A stretch of 64,000 bases of DNA, from assembly GCA_032433595.1 (NCBI GenBank), contig JASWJB010000143.1, positions 38,705 to 102,704 on the forward strand. Reading direction: 5' to 3'. This DNA is from Conoideocrella luteorostrata (taxonomy: Eukaryota; Ascomycota; Sordariomycetes; Hypocreales; Clavicipitaceae). This document shows positions 10,733 to 21,514 of this stretch, piece after piece. Position 1 is the stretch's first letter. Each line of letters starts with the position of its first letter. Under the pieces are notes generated by a model. That model did not search any database. It saw only the letters and a program-made list of their open reading frames with translations, and was not told where the DNA came from. The position numbers were made by a program, and so were the translations under genes.

Positions 10733-12562
10733 ATGCATATTGGAGAGTGCGAGAGACGGCAGCACACTTTCTTTTCTAATGCGATAAATAGATCCTGTAT
10801 AGAAATAAAACGCTTTAATGTATAGATACATAATAAGAGAGTTTCTTGTTCTATTAAGAGCTTAGTCTTTAATAGACAAAGCTAAATAAGCAAGTTACAT
10901 ATAACTATATTAGAAGTAATAATATTCTTAATAATAACCACTGTCTGTCTTAGTAACTAATTCTTATTTACTTTATTCACTAGTCTTCTTCACTTTGTCT
11001 CATCTTAAGTGTGAAGGACTGGCCTTGGGGCGTCTGCATACAAGCGTTCTAAAAAGTGATCTATATACGCAAGGAGAAAAGAAGAAGAAGAGAAGGGAGA
11101 AATCAGGCCTTGCTTAGAGTGCCCCCTTCTTCCACCTAACTAGTGGCGTGTATAGGGACGCGCCGCGTGCGCTCACTTATTGGTTGCTCAACAGGCTGTA
11201 TCCCCCCTACCAGAATCTTCAATCTCTGCGTAGTCAAACACGTGCTAGCAAAACGACGCCATAGCTATCCCGTAATAATCGTTCAACACAGTTCCGCGTG
11301 TGTGCCAAAACAGTAGACGGAATCTCTAGTGAGCAATTTGGCTTCCGGGTCTACTAGCGCGTAATGCCGCTGTCATTCTCGCACGATGCTTGATACGGAT
11401 CCGGAGAACTCCGCAAATACCCCGACGTCAACATCTATGGAGTAGACCAATTAGCGTAGTCGGAGCCTAGGGCGAGACTACTTAGTACGCTTCTGTCGGC
11501 CGTTGACTGAGTCAAATGCTGTAGCAGCTAACCAGGGAGAGTAGGCTATGCGAGGAATTGTTCGGAAGTCGGAAGGCAGACGGGCGCTCGGACATGCCTA
11601 AAAGGATAGAAATATTCCTCAAGGATACTGTGCCACATATTTCATGACTTGAACGAATGTGATGCCAGACACAATTAAAAACGAAATTGCTTACTTTACC
11701 GCACAGTCCCACACCGATTTGAGTGGCGATGAGACATGGCTTAACTATCACTACGCCGTATGTGTTCATGACGGGCGCACAGCGTCCATGTGGTTTACGT
11801 GGCGATCGCGCCAAACTCGAAAGAAACATGGTCGCCCGGGCTTCCCGGCATGCGGCAAGTAAGTTTTACCTTCTGGGTTGTCGAAGCGGATGCTACACAA
11901 CATTCAAGTTCTTTCGTAGAATTAAAAAACCTTGCCTGCACACGGGTGACAATTGACGTGACCCTTCACGGCTAACTCAACCAGTCGCATAATTCAACCC
12001 CCACATGACCCGATAGACATGAATCATTCTGGCAAACGGCCGCTAAGTCGCCTGATGAGCTATTTGCCGTCAAAGTATGGTTTATTGTGAAGAATTTTGT
12101 GCATATTCCAAGTCCTACTACTCGAAGCATCAGAAGTCGGTCTTATCAACAATTGAACCAAAATGTCAGAAAAACAATCTGCTTAACCGTCCACTGTACG
12201 GAGTAGGCTTCGACGGAATAGCAACAATGTCATGCAGTTCATGTTCAACAGTGGCATTCTCGACGTTCTTCTCGCTTCTGTTGCCCAAGGAGACTAGTGC
12301 GTGCATGGAAGCATGTGGAGCAACGAGATCCGAGCCTCTCTGTGCGGCGGAGCTAAGCAAGCCACCAAGGAAGGAAAATGTCTTTAGGGAGAGATGGCAC
12401 ATTGTATATTCCTGACCCCGGACAAGCAGAACTGGCCATATATTGAACCGATTATAATTATCAGTCGCATACTACTACCAGTCACTTTCGTGTTAAACTA
12501 CCTCTCCACCATTACTTTCCATCAAACACTCCACCGCAGACGGCGATCGGACCAAGCCCGCG
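10733..12562. other. Repeat-rich, gene-poor stretch
   Basis: About 1.8 kb. 10790-10990 is strongly AT-rich. 11000-12560 has only short, mutually overlapping frames with no recognisable domain. One TACGGAGTA 9-mer is at 12197. No gene supported. Confidence 0.5.
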
Positions 12563-13228
12563 ATGCACCCAACACTTCATAGTGGCGAATTACACGATCA
12601 AATGCAGACACTCTGCTCCAACGAACGGTCGACGAAATATGGGGAGATTTTCGCAGCCTTAGATGTGAATGAAAAGCTAGACCTTAGCCTATGCTCTTTC
12701 AACCTCTCAATAGTGAACGAAGTATGCAAAAGACAAGGCAGCTACTCCTCGTTGTTGACACCTATACCAGAGTCGGAGCCCGAAACATATTCAGGATCCG
12801 ATACGCCAAACGAATATTCCGCACGTGATCTCAATCGGCGCACTTTTGGCTACACCAGTGCTCCTGCTGAGATCATGACTGCAATGCCGGCATGGGTAGT
12901 CAAGAGTGGCGACAAAAGGTTTTGTCGGCGGTGCACGGTGCTAGAAAAATGTGACCGCCATCATGGCATCTTAGGGAGAACAGCCACGTCTTATACCCTT
13001 AGTGTGAAACCAGTGGACAGTTGCTCTGGCATTCAACTCCGGGAATGGGAAACCCAATCTAAGGTTCGTAATGGCAGATTTGGGCTGCGTCGACTTTTCA
13101 TTTCTAATCTGTCTTCTAGAACGCTGTACAGTACAAGACTAGGAGGCACGACCAGCAAGCAATCAGAATATCTGTGCAGCCGTGCTTCTAGGATGATCTT
13201 CCGCCAAAAATTCGAGAGTCTTGTCTAG
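12563..13228 (+). CDS. Hypothetical protein, 221 residues
   Basis: The longest open frame in this AT-rich region, intron-free as read. I do not recognise it. It has an FCRRC Cys pair followed by KCDRHHG at roughly residues 118-132, and a PESEPETYSGSDTPNEYS acidic stretch, but no domain signature. No neighbouring gene gives context. It may be a chance frame or a relic; a homologue search with this translation would decide. Confidence 0.25.
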   Translation: MHPTLHSGELHDQMQTLCSNERSTKYGEIFAALDVNEKLDLSLCSFNLSIVNEVCKRQGSYSSLLTPIPESEPETYSGSDTPNEYSARDLNRRTFGYTSAPAEIMTAMPAWVVKSGDKRFCRRCTVLEKCDRHHGILGRTATSYTLSVKPVDSCSGIQLREWETQSKVRNGRFGLRRLFISNLSSRTLYSTRLGGTTSKQSEYLCSRASRMIFRQKFESLV

Positions 13229-13579
13229 ATCAAGAGGGAAAGCCTGTGGAAGAATATCAAACGGTTGTCAAGATTTAGCGGTTTCAGTATACGTGTTTAA
13301 GATTTATTACAATTGGCCAAAGGTCTGTAGAAGAAATTGAATGATCCCAATGCGAAATTTATTTAGGATGTTACGCAAATAGGTCTGCTTTATTAAAAAA
13401 CAAGAACTTAAAAAGAAAGTAAAGCCCTTACGACAACTTTACTTTCAAACGAGACCATTAAACCGTTTCTCATATAATAGTTAATTATAGATTTGTGATT
13501 CTTGTCGCCGAAAATAGGGAGAGGATCTGGGATGTGTCAGTATTTCAATTGTAAGAGGTCTAATTAATTGTCAAGATAG
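13229..13579. other. AT-rich spacer
   Basis: About 350 AT-rich bases with nothing recognised, consistent with RIP-altered DNA. Confidence 0.5.
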
Positions 13580-13924
13580 TTTGTCGACCCAAAACATACC
13601 CCCGACACTCACGTATACTAACCTTCGTAATTTGCAGAGACCTTGCTTGTGGCAAGATCAAATGGTCTAATTAGTTATCTGGCGTGTAACGGCTACTTTG
13701 CACTTCAATTGAGCAATCCAGTTATAATAAGAAGCGGAGCAAAGCTCCCGCTGGTGACACACTTCGTAACTCGGGAAAAGCACTTGAATTCGATGACGAT
13801 CTGCCTACAAGCGGGATAAACCCCTTACTTATAGCTGTACCATTTGATCCGACCAATTCGATTAAGCCCAAAACTTCCCGTGAACTAATTCTGGTTACCC
13901 TAGAGGCTCCTTTCCGCTCAAATA
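13580..13924 (+). repeat. Family A dispersed repeat copy
   Basis: Starts TTTGTCGACCCAAAACATAC and ends near CCGCTCAAATA. Flanks are ATAG and ATGG, a near-match 4-bp duplication. It shares long segments with 48504-48906 (CTTGCTTGTGGCAAG, TCGATGACGATCTGCC, TATAGCTGTACCATTTGATC), with many transitions and a deletion near the 5' end. The following 13925-14700 holds no gene I can support. Confidence 0.75.
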
Positions 13925-14700
13925 ATGGCTAAATTACAAGGACAATTCCGCTGACTTAGATGACCATGGCTGCTCACTTGTGACATAGCCCAACGACGAC
14001 AATGCCGCTGCGCCCACTTCCGCAATACTCTCAAAATACCCAGCATTGTTACTGTTTATCTAAATGATGGCCTATTGACGTTTTGGACGTGTGCATATGT
14101 CCAACACGAACGCTGTCGTATTTTCTTCCTGGGTGGAGGGTCGACTATCGCCTAGAAGTTGCCCGTTGTGGCAGGGCGGTTTTATTTTGTCGCAAATTAG
14201 CCAACACTCGATGGCTTGAGCGTGTACTAAAGCTATTTTCCGGCTATTGAAGTGGTAACGTGTCCTCATTTCTTTATACATCCTAATAATTAGGGATATT
14301 CGTAAAGAAAGGGATTCGTCTTGAAGATGAGATTGAAAAGGAATTTTCGGCTAGCTGGAGCTCAGTGTGGCTTGAGTGCGGGAGGACGTGCTACGCTCGG
14401 GTAACTCTAGAGGAACAGTTAGCCGGTGAAAACGACTTTAACTCCCGCCGCAAATGCACTGCGGATTGAAACGATCCATCGTATTGGACATGCGGCCCTT
14501 TTGCTATGTTTTTCACATGATAGCTGGGTTCCAGCATAAAATGAGACGCGATCAATATAACTCTACACCTCACAGTTTCTATCGCCGTCCAGTCGGAGTA
14601 GCTCGATATCACGAGAAACACGACCCTCTTGAATGTATATAGTTATACACCAAAAGTAGCCTCCACTTACACTTTTTTATCGAAACTGTCGTCATGATAC

Positions 14701-14949
14701 TTTTGTCAACCCAAAGCGCACAACCACAACGCTCGTATACCGGTGTCTGACGAACTTCAATTCGGTTATAGGTTCAGCTAGTGAGCCGGATTAATTCGAG
14801 TGCGAAGGGGAATCATGTTGATATACTTGAATGGTCGAACTAGAACCGCTCTCATAGCTAATTTGCTTGACTTGAGCAAATTGGTCAAGTCCAATCTCAC
14901 GTGAGAATAATCCCTTTGGCAAAGAAGACTCTTTTCAGCCGCCCACACA
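14701..14949 (+). repeat. Family A dispersed repeat copy, internally deleted
   Basis: 249 bp from TTTTGTCAACCC to GCCCACACA, flanked by perfect ATAC on both sides (14697-14700, 14950-14953). Internally shorter than the 403-bp copies. Confidence 0.75.
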
Positions 14950-14961
14950 ATACCTTGCTAC

Positions 14962-15364
14962 TTTGTCGACCCAAAAGGCGCACCCAACTCTTACGTATAC
15001 TGAGGTCTGACACACGCCCAGCAACGCTCCGTACACTTAGTGAAAGGCTTCTCGCAAAGGCCACCCGTAATTCGTAGTGACCTTTCTCTTGCTGAGATCA
15101 AATGGTCCTGCAGGTTGCTTGCCTCGCGTGGAGCTGCTGCGCACTTCAATTGAATAAAATAATAATGAATGAACATGTGAGGCACGTAGGCTAAGTAAAC
15201 TTGGGGGGAAAACTTCTGTGATTCAATTCTTGATGCGAGCCTGTCTCTCGAAGGGCACGATCGCACTACTTATAGCTATACTATTTGAATTGACTAAATT
15301 GGTCAAGTCCACAACGCACGTGAATTCAACCTTGTCACCCTAGAGTATCATTTCCGCCCACACA
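14962..15364 (+). repeat. Family A dispersed repeat, full length (403 bp)
   Basis: Starts TTTGTCGACCCAAAAGGC and ends TTTCCGCCCACACA, flanked by perfect CTAC duplications (14958-14961, 15365-15368). Same length as the 48504 copy. Short minus-strand frames inside are repeat shadows, since a related frame appears in the other copy. Solo-LTR-like, but internal class unknown. 15365-15779 downstream holds nothing recognised. Confidence 0.8.
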
Positions 15365-15779
15365 CTACTAACCTGCTTGAGCGCACGCCGTGTGCGGGCT
15401 TTGTTGTCTAATACCCAGGTAGCTATGATAGTCCATATCAACTGAGCGTAGTTCCGAGTACGGCGCCACTTGTATCTTAGTTGCGTGAGTCACACTTATT
15501 GTTCTATTCGCCATCGCATGCGGGTCCCATGAGCCGCGGGCGAAGGATAACAAAATTGTACCACTGTGCTTGGGAACTCGCTGCAAAGTTTCTCTGGGCG
15601 CTACTGGATCAGTAATACCCGAGAATGCGGATGAGATTTCCATCGAGTAACACCTCCAAGCTGACGTGAGAGCGGACAGTCGCGCGATGTTTATCTCGAT
15701 AACCCTATCACGTTAAGCCAGTCAGACGTTATAAAACTTGAAAATACCTGAAACGCACGCTAAGCCATATATTGGCATC

Positions 15780-16305
15780 GATAGCCAAATGGGATCAGGA
15801 GCACCATTGACGACGTTTGCTTGATAGTCGTCTAGTCGCGGAGGCCTACTTGTCGGATAAGTGTTGGAATGCCGCCAAGCACAATAAGAAGCACGGAGCC
15901 CGTCACGTGGTCACCTTCTAGCCACGATATTTATACAACGATATCGTGACTTCCACTATGACTTCTTTTCTTCTTCTTAGATAACAGACACTTATGAATA
16001 TATTGAATTTGAAGCCGATGATCTAGATCATTGCACAACCCTGTGCAACCCACAATAAGAGAGGTCATTTAGAGCTAACTAGAGACCGGAGGAATCTAGT
16101 CAGGACCTCGGCGACGCAGGGAATACGAGGAATATGAGATATCAGAAGCAGGAAGTAAAGCAGGCATAAAAGAAAGCATTTGGACAGGTATTGGAAGAAG
16201 GAATAAGATCATCAATCATCATCATCAATATTCATCCATTTATATGCTTATTATTTTCCCTTCCAATTCACTTCCATACTGTCGCTTCCCACAATACCAG
16301 CAACA
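15780..16305 (+). repeat. Family C LTR-like copy split by a family B insertion
   Basis: The segments on either side of the family B LTR (CGGATAAG before, AGAGGTCATTTAG...CGGAGGAATCT after) are contiguous in the family C copy at 50109-50416, which reads CGGATAAGAAAGGTCATTAG without interruption. The 3' end is near CCAGCAACA at 16305. The left boundary is approximate. Confidence 0.55.
15862..16054 (+). mobile_element. Solo LTR, family B, with perfect 5-bp duplication
   Basis: Starts TGTTGGAATGCCGCCAAGC and ends CTGTGCAACCCACA (TG...CA ends), flanked by ATAAG on both sides (15857-15861, 16055-16059). Contains the family hallmarks GCACGGAGC, GGTCACCTT, CCACGATATTTATAC and TTCTTCTTAGATA. Copia-like LTR size, no internal region. 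Confidence 0.88.
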
Positions 16306-16639
16306 CAATAAGCGCAGGCTCTACATATAGGCAGAGTTGTCAGTCACAATTGTCGGCAATTAAGGGGTTTGTCAAGCTGCAGGTAGATACAAATAGCAAA
16401 CCTGTTGCAAAGAGTGCTGAAACATCAATCTTTATGCCCGTGGACAAATTAAGGGTGAATGTCGCAGAAAGGGGTATAGCGATGACATAGAAATCGCTCA
16501 CAATGCCCAAGACACCGAATGCGACGCTAATTGCTGGAGTGATCCGGGCAACTCTCATGAAGAATGTTGTATCAGTCCAACCTGAATCGAATGGGCCAGG
16601 TACGCTAAAAGTATAGGAAGCACAGGGCTTCTGATTTTG

Positions 16640-16809
16640 ACGTCAAAGGGTTCTTGCACGAAGCAATAGGTAAAACAAAGTATTTAATTCATTCACATCT
16701 AAGAGAGAAGAAGAAGAGAGTGAGGAATGCCCCCGAGCGCGCCATATAAAAGAGGCGCGCTAGAGTGGCCATGTGATGTGTCCATGTGCTTTGACGGGAT
16801 ATTCCAACA
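16640..16809 (-). repeat. Solo LTR related to family B, mutated
   Basis: On the minus strand it begins TGTTGGAATATCCCGTCAA and contains CCTCTTTTATATGGCGCGC and CTTCTTCTTCTCTCTTAGA, matching the copies at 47520 and 38167 more than the main B copies. The far end is approximate. 16810-17461 beyond it holds no recognised gene. Confidence 0.5.
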
Positions 16810-17461
16810 AAAAGTTATCCATACTGCAAACAGCGCAGCATAAGATTCTACGATGAAGACTATACCAACTCGGACCATAATTTTGCTCCCGCGCGATGGA
16901 GAAAAGATATGCAGGAATAAGGTTAGAGGAGGGGGCTTGGTCAATGCAACTGAGACACCATACACCGACGTGATGGCGACGGTTTGCTAGCCAGTCGCCG
17001 TTAGGATAACTGTATTGATTGTTCTTTGTAAATCGAAATATTTTTACCTTTAGAAGCGCGATTGCAACTGAGAAAAACGATACGTCCCAGTAGTGGCGCC
17101 CATACGTGTCGTCGAGTACTAGTTCTTGGTCATAGAGTATGTCAAGAATCGCTCGCTATGCTAAGACTGATAGCGAAGAGGAGATCTAATTTCCTCGTTA
17201 GAATAGCCACAATACAAGGGCAATTCCAATGAATTAGATTATAATATATTATGAATATTATTCATAGAAGCGTAAATTAAATCTATGATTGTAAGAACTG
17301 TTACGTAGCTTAGGTCTAGTTGTAGCACTCAGACTTCCTCCAGGGCGTGAGGCTTCTCTTCCTTAGCTAGAGAATATCATCAAACCTTCTCCCTTCAACA
17401 AATACTAGGACCACCTACCTAAGAGCTTCATATCTTTCAATTTATAAAGCAAAAACTTGAA

Positions 17462-18024
17462 ATGGATGAAAATCTAGCCCATGGTACTTTGGATCGGCCA
17501 ATGAGCGTCTTTTCGTCGCCCAAATTTACCAACGGCGATGGGATATCTATCATTGGTAGCCCAGAGAGCATTGACATGATCCGGAAGCTGCCAGCCTTTA
17601 GAGACAATAATTCCAAATTAAAGATCCAAACACCACTTCCGTTTGAAGAAAAAGAGCTTTACGGTCGCGGTCGAGGGCTTGGGCTAGAAAGGCGCGAACA
17701 AGGCCGAGTGCGACTCGGACAGAGCGATTATTCAAGAAGTGAGTTGCAGAGTCCAAAGCAAGCTGACTGGAACTATCTAGGTTCTTAAGTGGGGCCATTT
17801 CCTCACAACAACTGACTTTTTCAATAAAGTTAGAACAGACCGAGAGGGAGAGGGCAAATAAACGAGAAACTATACGTAGTCGCAGGCAAAGACAGGGCTC
17901 ATGTCAATACATGGAAGATGTATTTGGATACTTGATTCTATCTAATCTAACGAGTGATCTAGCGTATTTTGATAGACTAGACGAACACCTACGAGAGCTT
18001 AAGCACCTGCAGCTCTCGAGATAA
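17462..18024 (+). CDS. Hypothetical basic protein, two exons, 155 residues
   Basis: Exon 1 (17462-17738) ends at a GTGAGT donor. An acceptor TTAG at 17833 opens exon 2 (17834-18024), keeping frame across the join and running to TAA. The product has a low-complexity N-terminus, then a very basic stretch (GRGRGLGLERREQGRVRL; then RERANKRETIRSRRQRQG), then an acidic/leucine-rich helical tail (TSDLAYFDRLDEHLRELKHL). This basic-then-helical layout could bind nucleic acid, but it does not fit the bZIP consensus and I do not recognise the family. A pyrimidine-rich leader (CTTCTCCCTTCAACAAATAC) precedes the ATG. The gene model is my inference from frame continuity. Confidence 0.42.
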
Positions 18025-18835
18025 ACCCGTTTCAAATATGAGCACATCGTGTCAGGAATAAGCTTTACATTAAAATGTCGTGTCACAACAAGACTGGGGT
18101 TCTTGGCACTGGACATCTAAATCACCCCATCATTCCCCTCACGGCAATAGACCTGACGTATCTTCACGCACTTTCCGTGTAAAAGTTATACGCTATCAGT
18201 CCGAGAATGCAGTGAACCTAAGCTCTGTCAATGGTGACTATGTTAGCCTTGCGTGGGCCACAAGCTGTGTCGTACAATATGCATCAGATGAACCATAAAA
18301 AGCTCACGATAATGCTTACTTGGTGACTGACTCGATCGTGTATAATAGCAGTGGAGTCTAACCTTAAACCTGAAGTAATGCCCCCCACAGCTGCCCCTGA
18401 TCTTGTCACAACAGCCCGAAACAGTACTGAAAGATGAGCATTAAGCGAACAAAGTTCGGAATCCGTAGAAGGTGCAAACGAAAAAAAGTCCTCAATGCAC
18501 CAATTTGCTTTAAGTTATGCAATTAGAGTGTACGACTGATTTCTCGGGTCAGTCATCCCCTAGTCATCTGTTACTGCATCAGTAGCCTCATTCTCTCCGC
18601 CTATGGTGAAGACCTCTGATGGGAATATCTGGCAAGATCATTCCAACGCACTCTTTCTTTCTTTGCTATTCTCTCCTGAATTTAATTAATTTCCTATCAT
18701 GCTTCCCTTTAAACCACTATTAGCTCTCTCAGGCTAACCCTTCCGAGTGGCCGCCTTTGGTTAACCCGGCGCCTGGGAACGGTTTTACTTTATTTCGCCT
18801 ATCGATTGAGTCATTTGACTGAAAAGCCCAGAGCT

Positions 18836-19540
18836 ATGACAATAGCTAGTGGCTGTGCAAATCACCTGTGCAGCTTCAACGAGTTTTGGAAATATGTTGT
18901 TGAAAATCGTCAAACGGCAAAAGCCAAGGGTTAGTGACGACCTCCCAAAAGTCAACAAAGCCACCGTCGACATTCTCGCACCAACTGATACAACAGTCGG
19001 TCCAGTGAACATGGGACTTGTTTACACACCGAAAGACGCTAAGCATGCTACGGGCTATGCTGATTTCATAGAAAAGGTGGGCGGCTTCGTGGCAGACACG
19101 ATAAAGAAAACAAGTCTAAGTTCAATGATGAAAACTTCAAATCCATCGTGGACGGGGCTAAAGTTTCCCTCCAAGAGCTTGTGGTAGCACACAAGGAGGG
19201 TGCGAAGAACGGGTTCACGCTAATTGAGGACAGGAGAAAAGGTAAAGAGCCAGGCAAAACCGATAAGCAGGGAAATAAACCAGCAACAACAAACCTATTG
19301 AACTGGTCCAAAACGCCCGATCGACCGTTGACTTTGAAGCTACAGCCAAAAGTCTCCAGGACCAGAATATTGATGCCACACCGGAAGATTTAAAGACCCG
19401 TTTCATGGCTTACATAAAGCCCTACGAGAAAGAGTTGAAAGCGTTGGGAGGGTTTGAAAGAAGCCGCCGACGGGATCAAATAATCAAGGCATTCCAGCCA
19501 GAGGATGGCAAAACCGTAATAAGTATCACGTCTTCATAGC
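18836..19540 (+). pseudogene. Unrecognised decayed gene with several frameshifts
   Basis: Three frames in succession carry protein-like sequence: CSFNEFWKYVVENRQ from the ATG at 18836, then KVNKATVDILAPTDTTVGPV and YADFIEKVGGFVADTIKK, then KFNDENFKSIVDGAKVSLQE and AHKEGAKNGFTLIEDRR, then STVDFEATAKSLQDQNIDAT and MAYIKPYEKELKALGG. No intron with good signals restores all the joins, so single-base indels are the simpler reading. The composition is helical, charged and soluble. Family not recognised. A homologue would show whether these pieces form one gene. Confidence 0.4.
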
Positions 19541-19682
19541 GAATATATTTTATTAAGCAAGCCAACCCTAACTTTTGAGGTCATGCAGAAGTTTAGTGGT
19601 AACAGGATTTAAACAGTCTTCAAGAATTCATTAGTTATACTACTGCTGTAATTCATTTATAACGTCTTTCTCTTTCGGTTTT

Positions 19683-21059
19683 CTAGATCAAAGCGGGAAC
19701 TGTATGCTTAAAGACACCATCAGGGTCAAATTCGGCTTTAATCTTCCTTAGTTCTGCTAAATGAGCGCCATAAGTTTTCTCCAAGTCCAAAAATTCTGGT
19801 GCAGTGAGTGGGAGATATGTGCCCTCAAGAGAGGTTTTGCTCTCATAAAAGCGATTTCGAGCTTCACAGGCCCATTGTGCTGCCTGCTGTGATGACTCCT
19901 TGTTACCTCCAAAACCTAGGAGCTCAAACATGATATGTGGTTTTCGGTAGGGTAAAACAGAACTAGGGATATCACCAATGCAAGAGGGGCCATGGGGATA
20001 GAGTATATGCATATTAAGGCCACCAGTAAAACCAGAAGGGATCTTAGCGGCTGATTCAGCCAGATATGTGATAACTTCAGGTGTGAAACTCGACACACTG
20101 GCTGAGTGGCATCTGCCAGTGACGGTTGCCGGCAGCATGGTGTTTAAGTAAGAAATAAAGCCATAGGCTGTGGTGGTAGCGACCGCTGACTGTGCATCCG
20201 GAGCCCCTGGCATGAGAGGGGCGCAGCAGGCAATGCGACCTATCCACTGCTTAGACTCGTTATCGACGGGTCCGTTCCAGACAATAATAACCCCAGATAC
20301 AGGTCCAAGACTAGGTATTGAGAATACGCCAGGGGCTATTCCTAGCTTAAGAGGAAGCTTACCCTGATGCTCCTCTAGAAGCGCGGCAAAATTTGTAAAG
20401 AAAGTCGTGGTAGCTTTGTGTATGTTGGCAGAATCATGAATTAGTATACCAGACTGGATGTCACCGAGCGGATGGATCTTGATGTATAGCTCCGTGATAA
20501 TAGCAAGACTGCCACCGCCCCCGCGTAAGCCTTTAAGAAGACGGTCGTTGGCATCGACAAGCTCGCCATTTGCGTTAACAACCTTGGCACCTATGATCTG
20601 GTCTGCACCAAGACCATAAGAGTTCATAAAAGGGCCCATGCCACCAACAAGAGCCCATCCGGCATAACCAACCGTACCACAAGCCCCAGCTGCGGCTTGA
20701 AAGCCCTTGTCTTGCAGAGATTCAAGGACTTGTAGTATTGTTGCCCCGCCGAAGACACACGCAGTCTGGCTCTTTGCGTTAACCACGACCTTATTTAGGC
20801 TGCGTAGGTCAAGGAGCACAGCTCCAGCAACAGTCCAGCGACCGAAGGAATCATGGCCACCACCACGAACCACAATTCGCAGGTTACTAGCAATAGCCTG
20901 CTTAACTGTATCAGCAACCTGCTGAGGCGACTCTGGTAGTACAACAACACTAGGTGTCTTGTCTTGATGAACGCCCGAGTAGCTTGTTTGGAGGGAGCTG
21001 AAGTCTTCAGACCGCGGCGTACAGTGCGGGATCCCAGAGCTTTGTAAAAAGGTCTCCAT
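19683..21059 (-). CDS. BBE-like FAD-linked oxidase
   Basis: Berberine-bridge-enzyme-like flavoprotein oxidase (FAD_binding_4 fold), typically doing oxidative ring closure, desaturation or alcohol oxidation with O2. Intact single exon of 458 residues. Residues 35-100 hold the FAD loop VRGGGHDSFGRW with His69, the usual 8-alpha-histidyl attachment site. Cys127 in GACGTVGYAGWALVGG sits where bicovalent BBE enzymes have their second (6-S-cysteinyl) link. The C-terminus ends KIKAEFDPDGVFKHTVPAL, the standard end of the fold. No clear signal peptide. It lies between decayed sequences yet has no stops, so it is probably still selected. It could oxidise a product of the DMATS/crotonase/thiolase set 10 kb away, but that link is inference. 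Confidence 0.88.
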   Translation of the reverse strand: METFLQSSGIPHCTPRSEDFSSLQTSYSGVHQDKTPSVVVLPESPQQVADTVKQAIASNLRIVVRGGGHDSFGRWTVAGAVLLDLRSLNKVVVNAKSQTACVFGGATILQVLESLQDKGFQAAAGACGTVGYAGWALVGGMGPFMNSYGLGADQIIGAKVVNANGELVDANDRLLKGLRGGGGSLAIITELYIKIHPLGDIQSGILIHDSANIHKATTTFFTNFAALLEEHQGKLPLKLGIAPGVFSIPSLGPVSGVIIVWNGPVDNESKQWIGRIACCAPLMPGAPDAQSAVATTTAYGFISYLNTMLPATVTGRCHSASVSSFTPEVITYLAESAAKIPSGFTGGLNMHILYPHGPSCIGDIPSSVLPYRKPHIMFELLGFGGNKESSQQAAQWACEARNRFYESKTSLEGTYLPLTAPEFLDLEKTYGAHLAELRKIKAEFDPDGVFKHTVPALI

Positions 21060-21307
21060 TGTTTGAACTCTGCCGCTATTGCAACGGTGATGCCTGCTGT
21101 TGTCAGGTCTGGATTGACGGGGAGTTGATGCTGAACGTTTACAACACTTTATTTAGCAAGCGATTTATTTGTCTGTGCTAGTGGACGTTAACATCCAACA
21201 GGAGGTAATGGCTGTTGGTCCAACAGTGATGTGCATGGAATGGGTCTTGATGGGATCTACCCAAGATGTGGTAAGTTATAACTACCGTGGGACTAAAACA
21301 GCACGAA

Positions 21308-21514
21308 TGTGGGTTGCACGGGGTGTTGTGCAGTGCGGTATCGATACCGATTGCCGTCAAAATGCAATATATTGTATAATCTGTCTGTGTGTCTGAGAAG
21401 AAGAAAACAAGTCAAGGTGGGAGGCTCGATACCGCCGTATAAATATCGTGCCCGAAAGGTGACCACATGACCCGCTCCTTGCTTCCTATTGTGCTTGACG
21501 GCAGGATTCTAACA
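21308..21514 (-). mobile_element. Solo LTR, family B
   Basis: On the plus strand it reads TGTGGGTTGCACGGGG... to GAGGATTCTAACA-like end (GGCAGGATTCTAACA). Hallmarks CGTATAAATATCGTG, GGTGACCAC and GCTTCCTATTGTGCTTGACG are present in reverse. Flanks ACGAA/ACTAA differ by one base, a likely mutated 5-bp duplication. Confidence 0.8.

Noticed and set aside
14991..15266. Minus-strand frame that resembles one at 48289-48684
   Set aside because: The similarity comes from both lying in family A repeats; neither has a recognisable domain or conserved start.
17598..18116. Minus-strand short frames over the basic protein gene
   Set aside because: No start context or domain; the plus-strand spliced model explains the region better.
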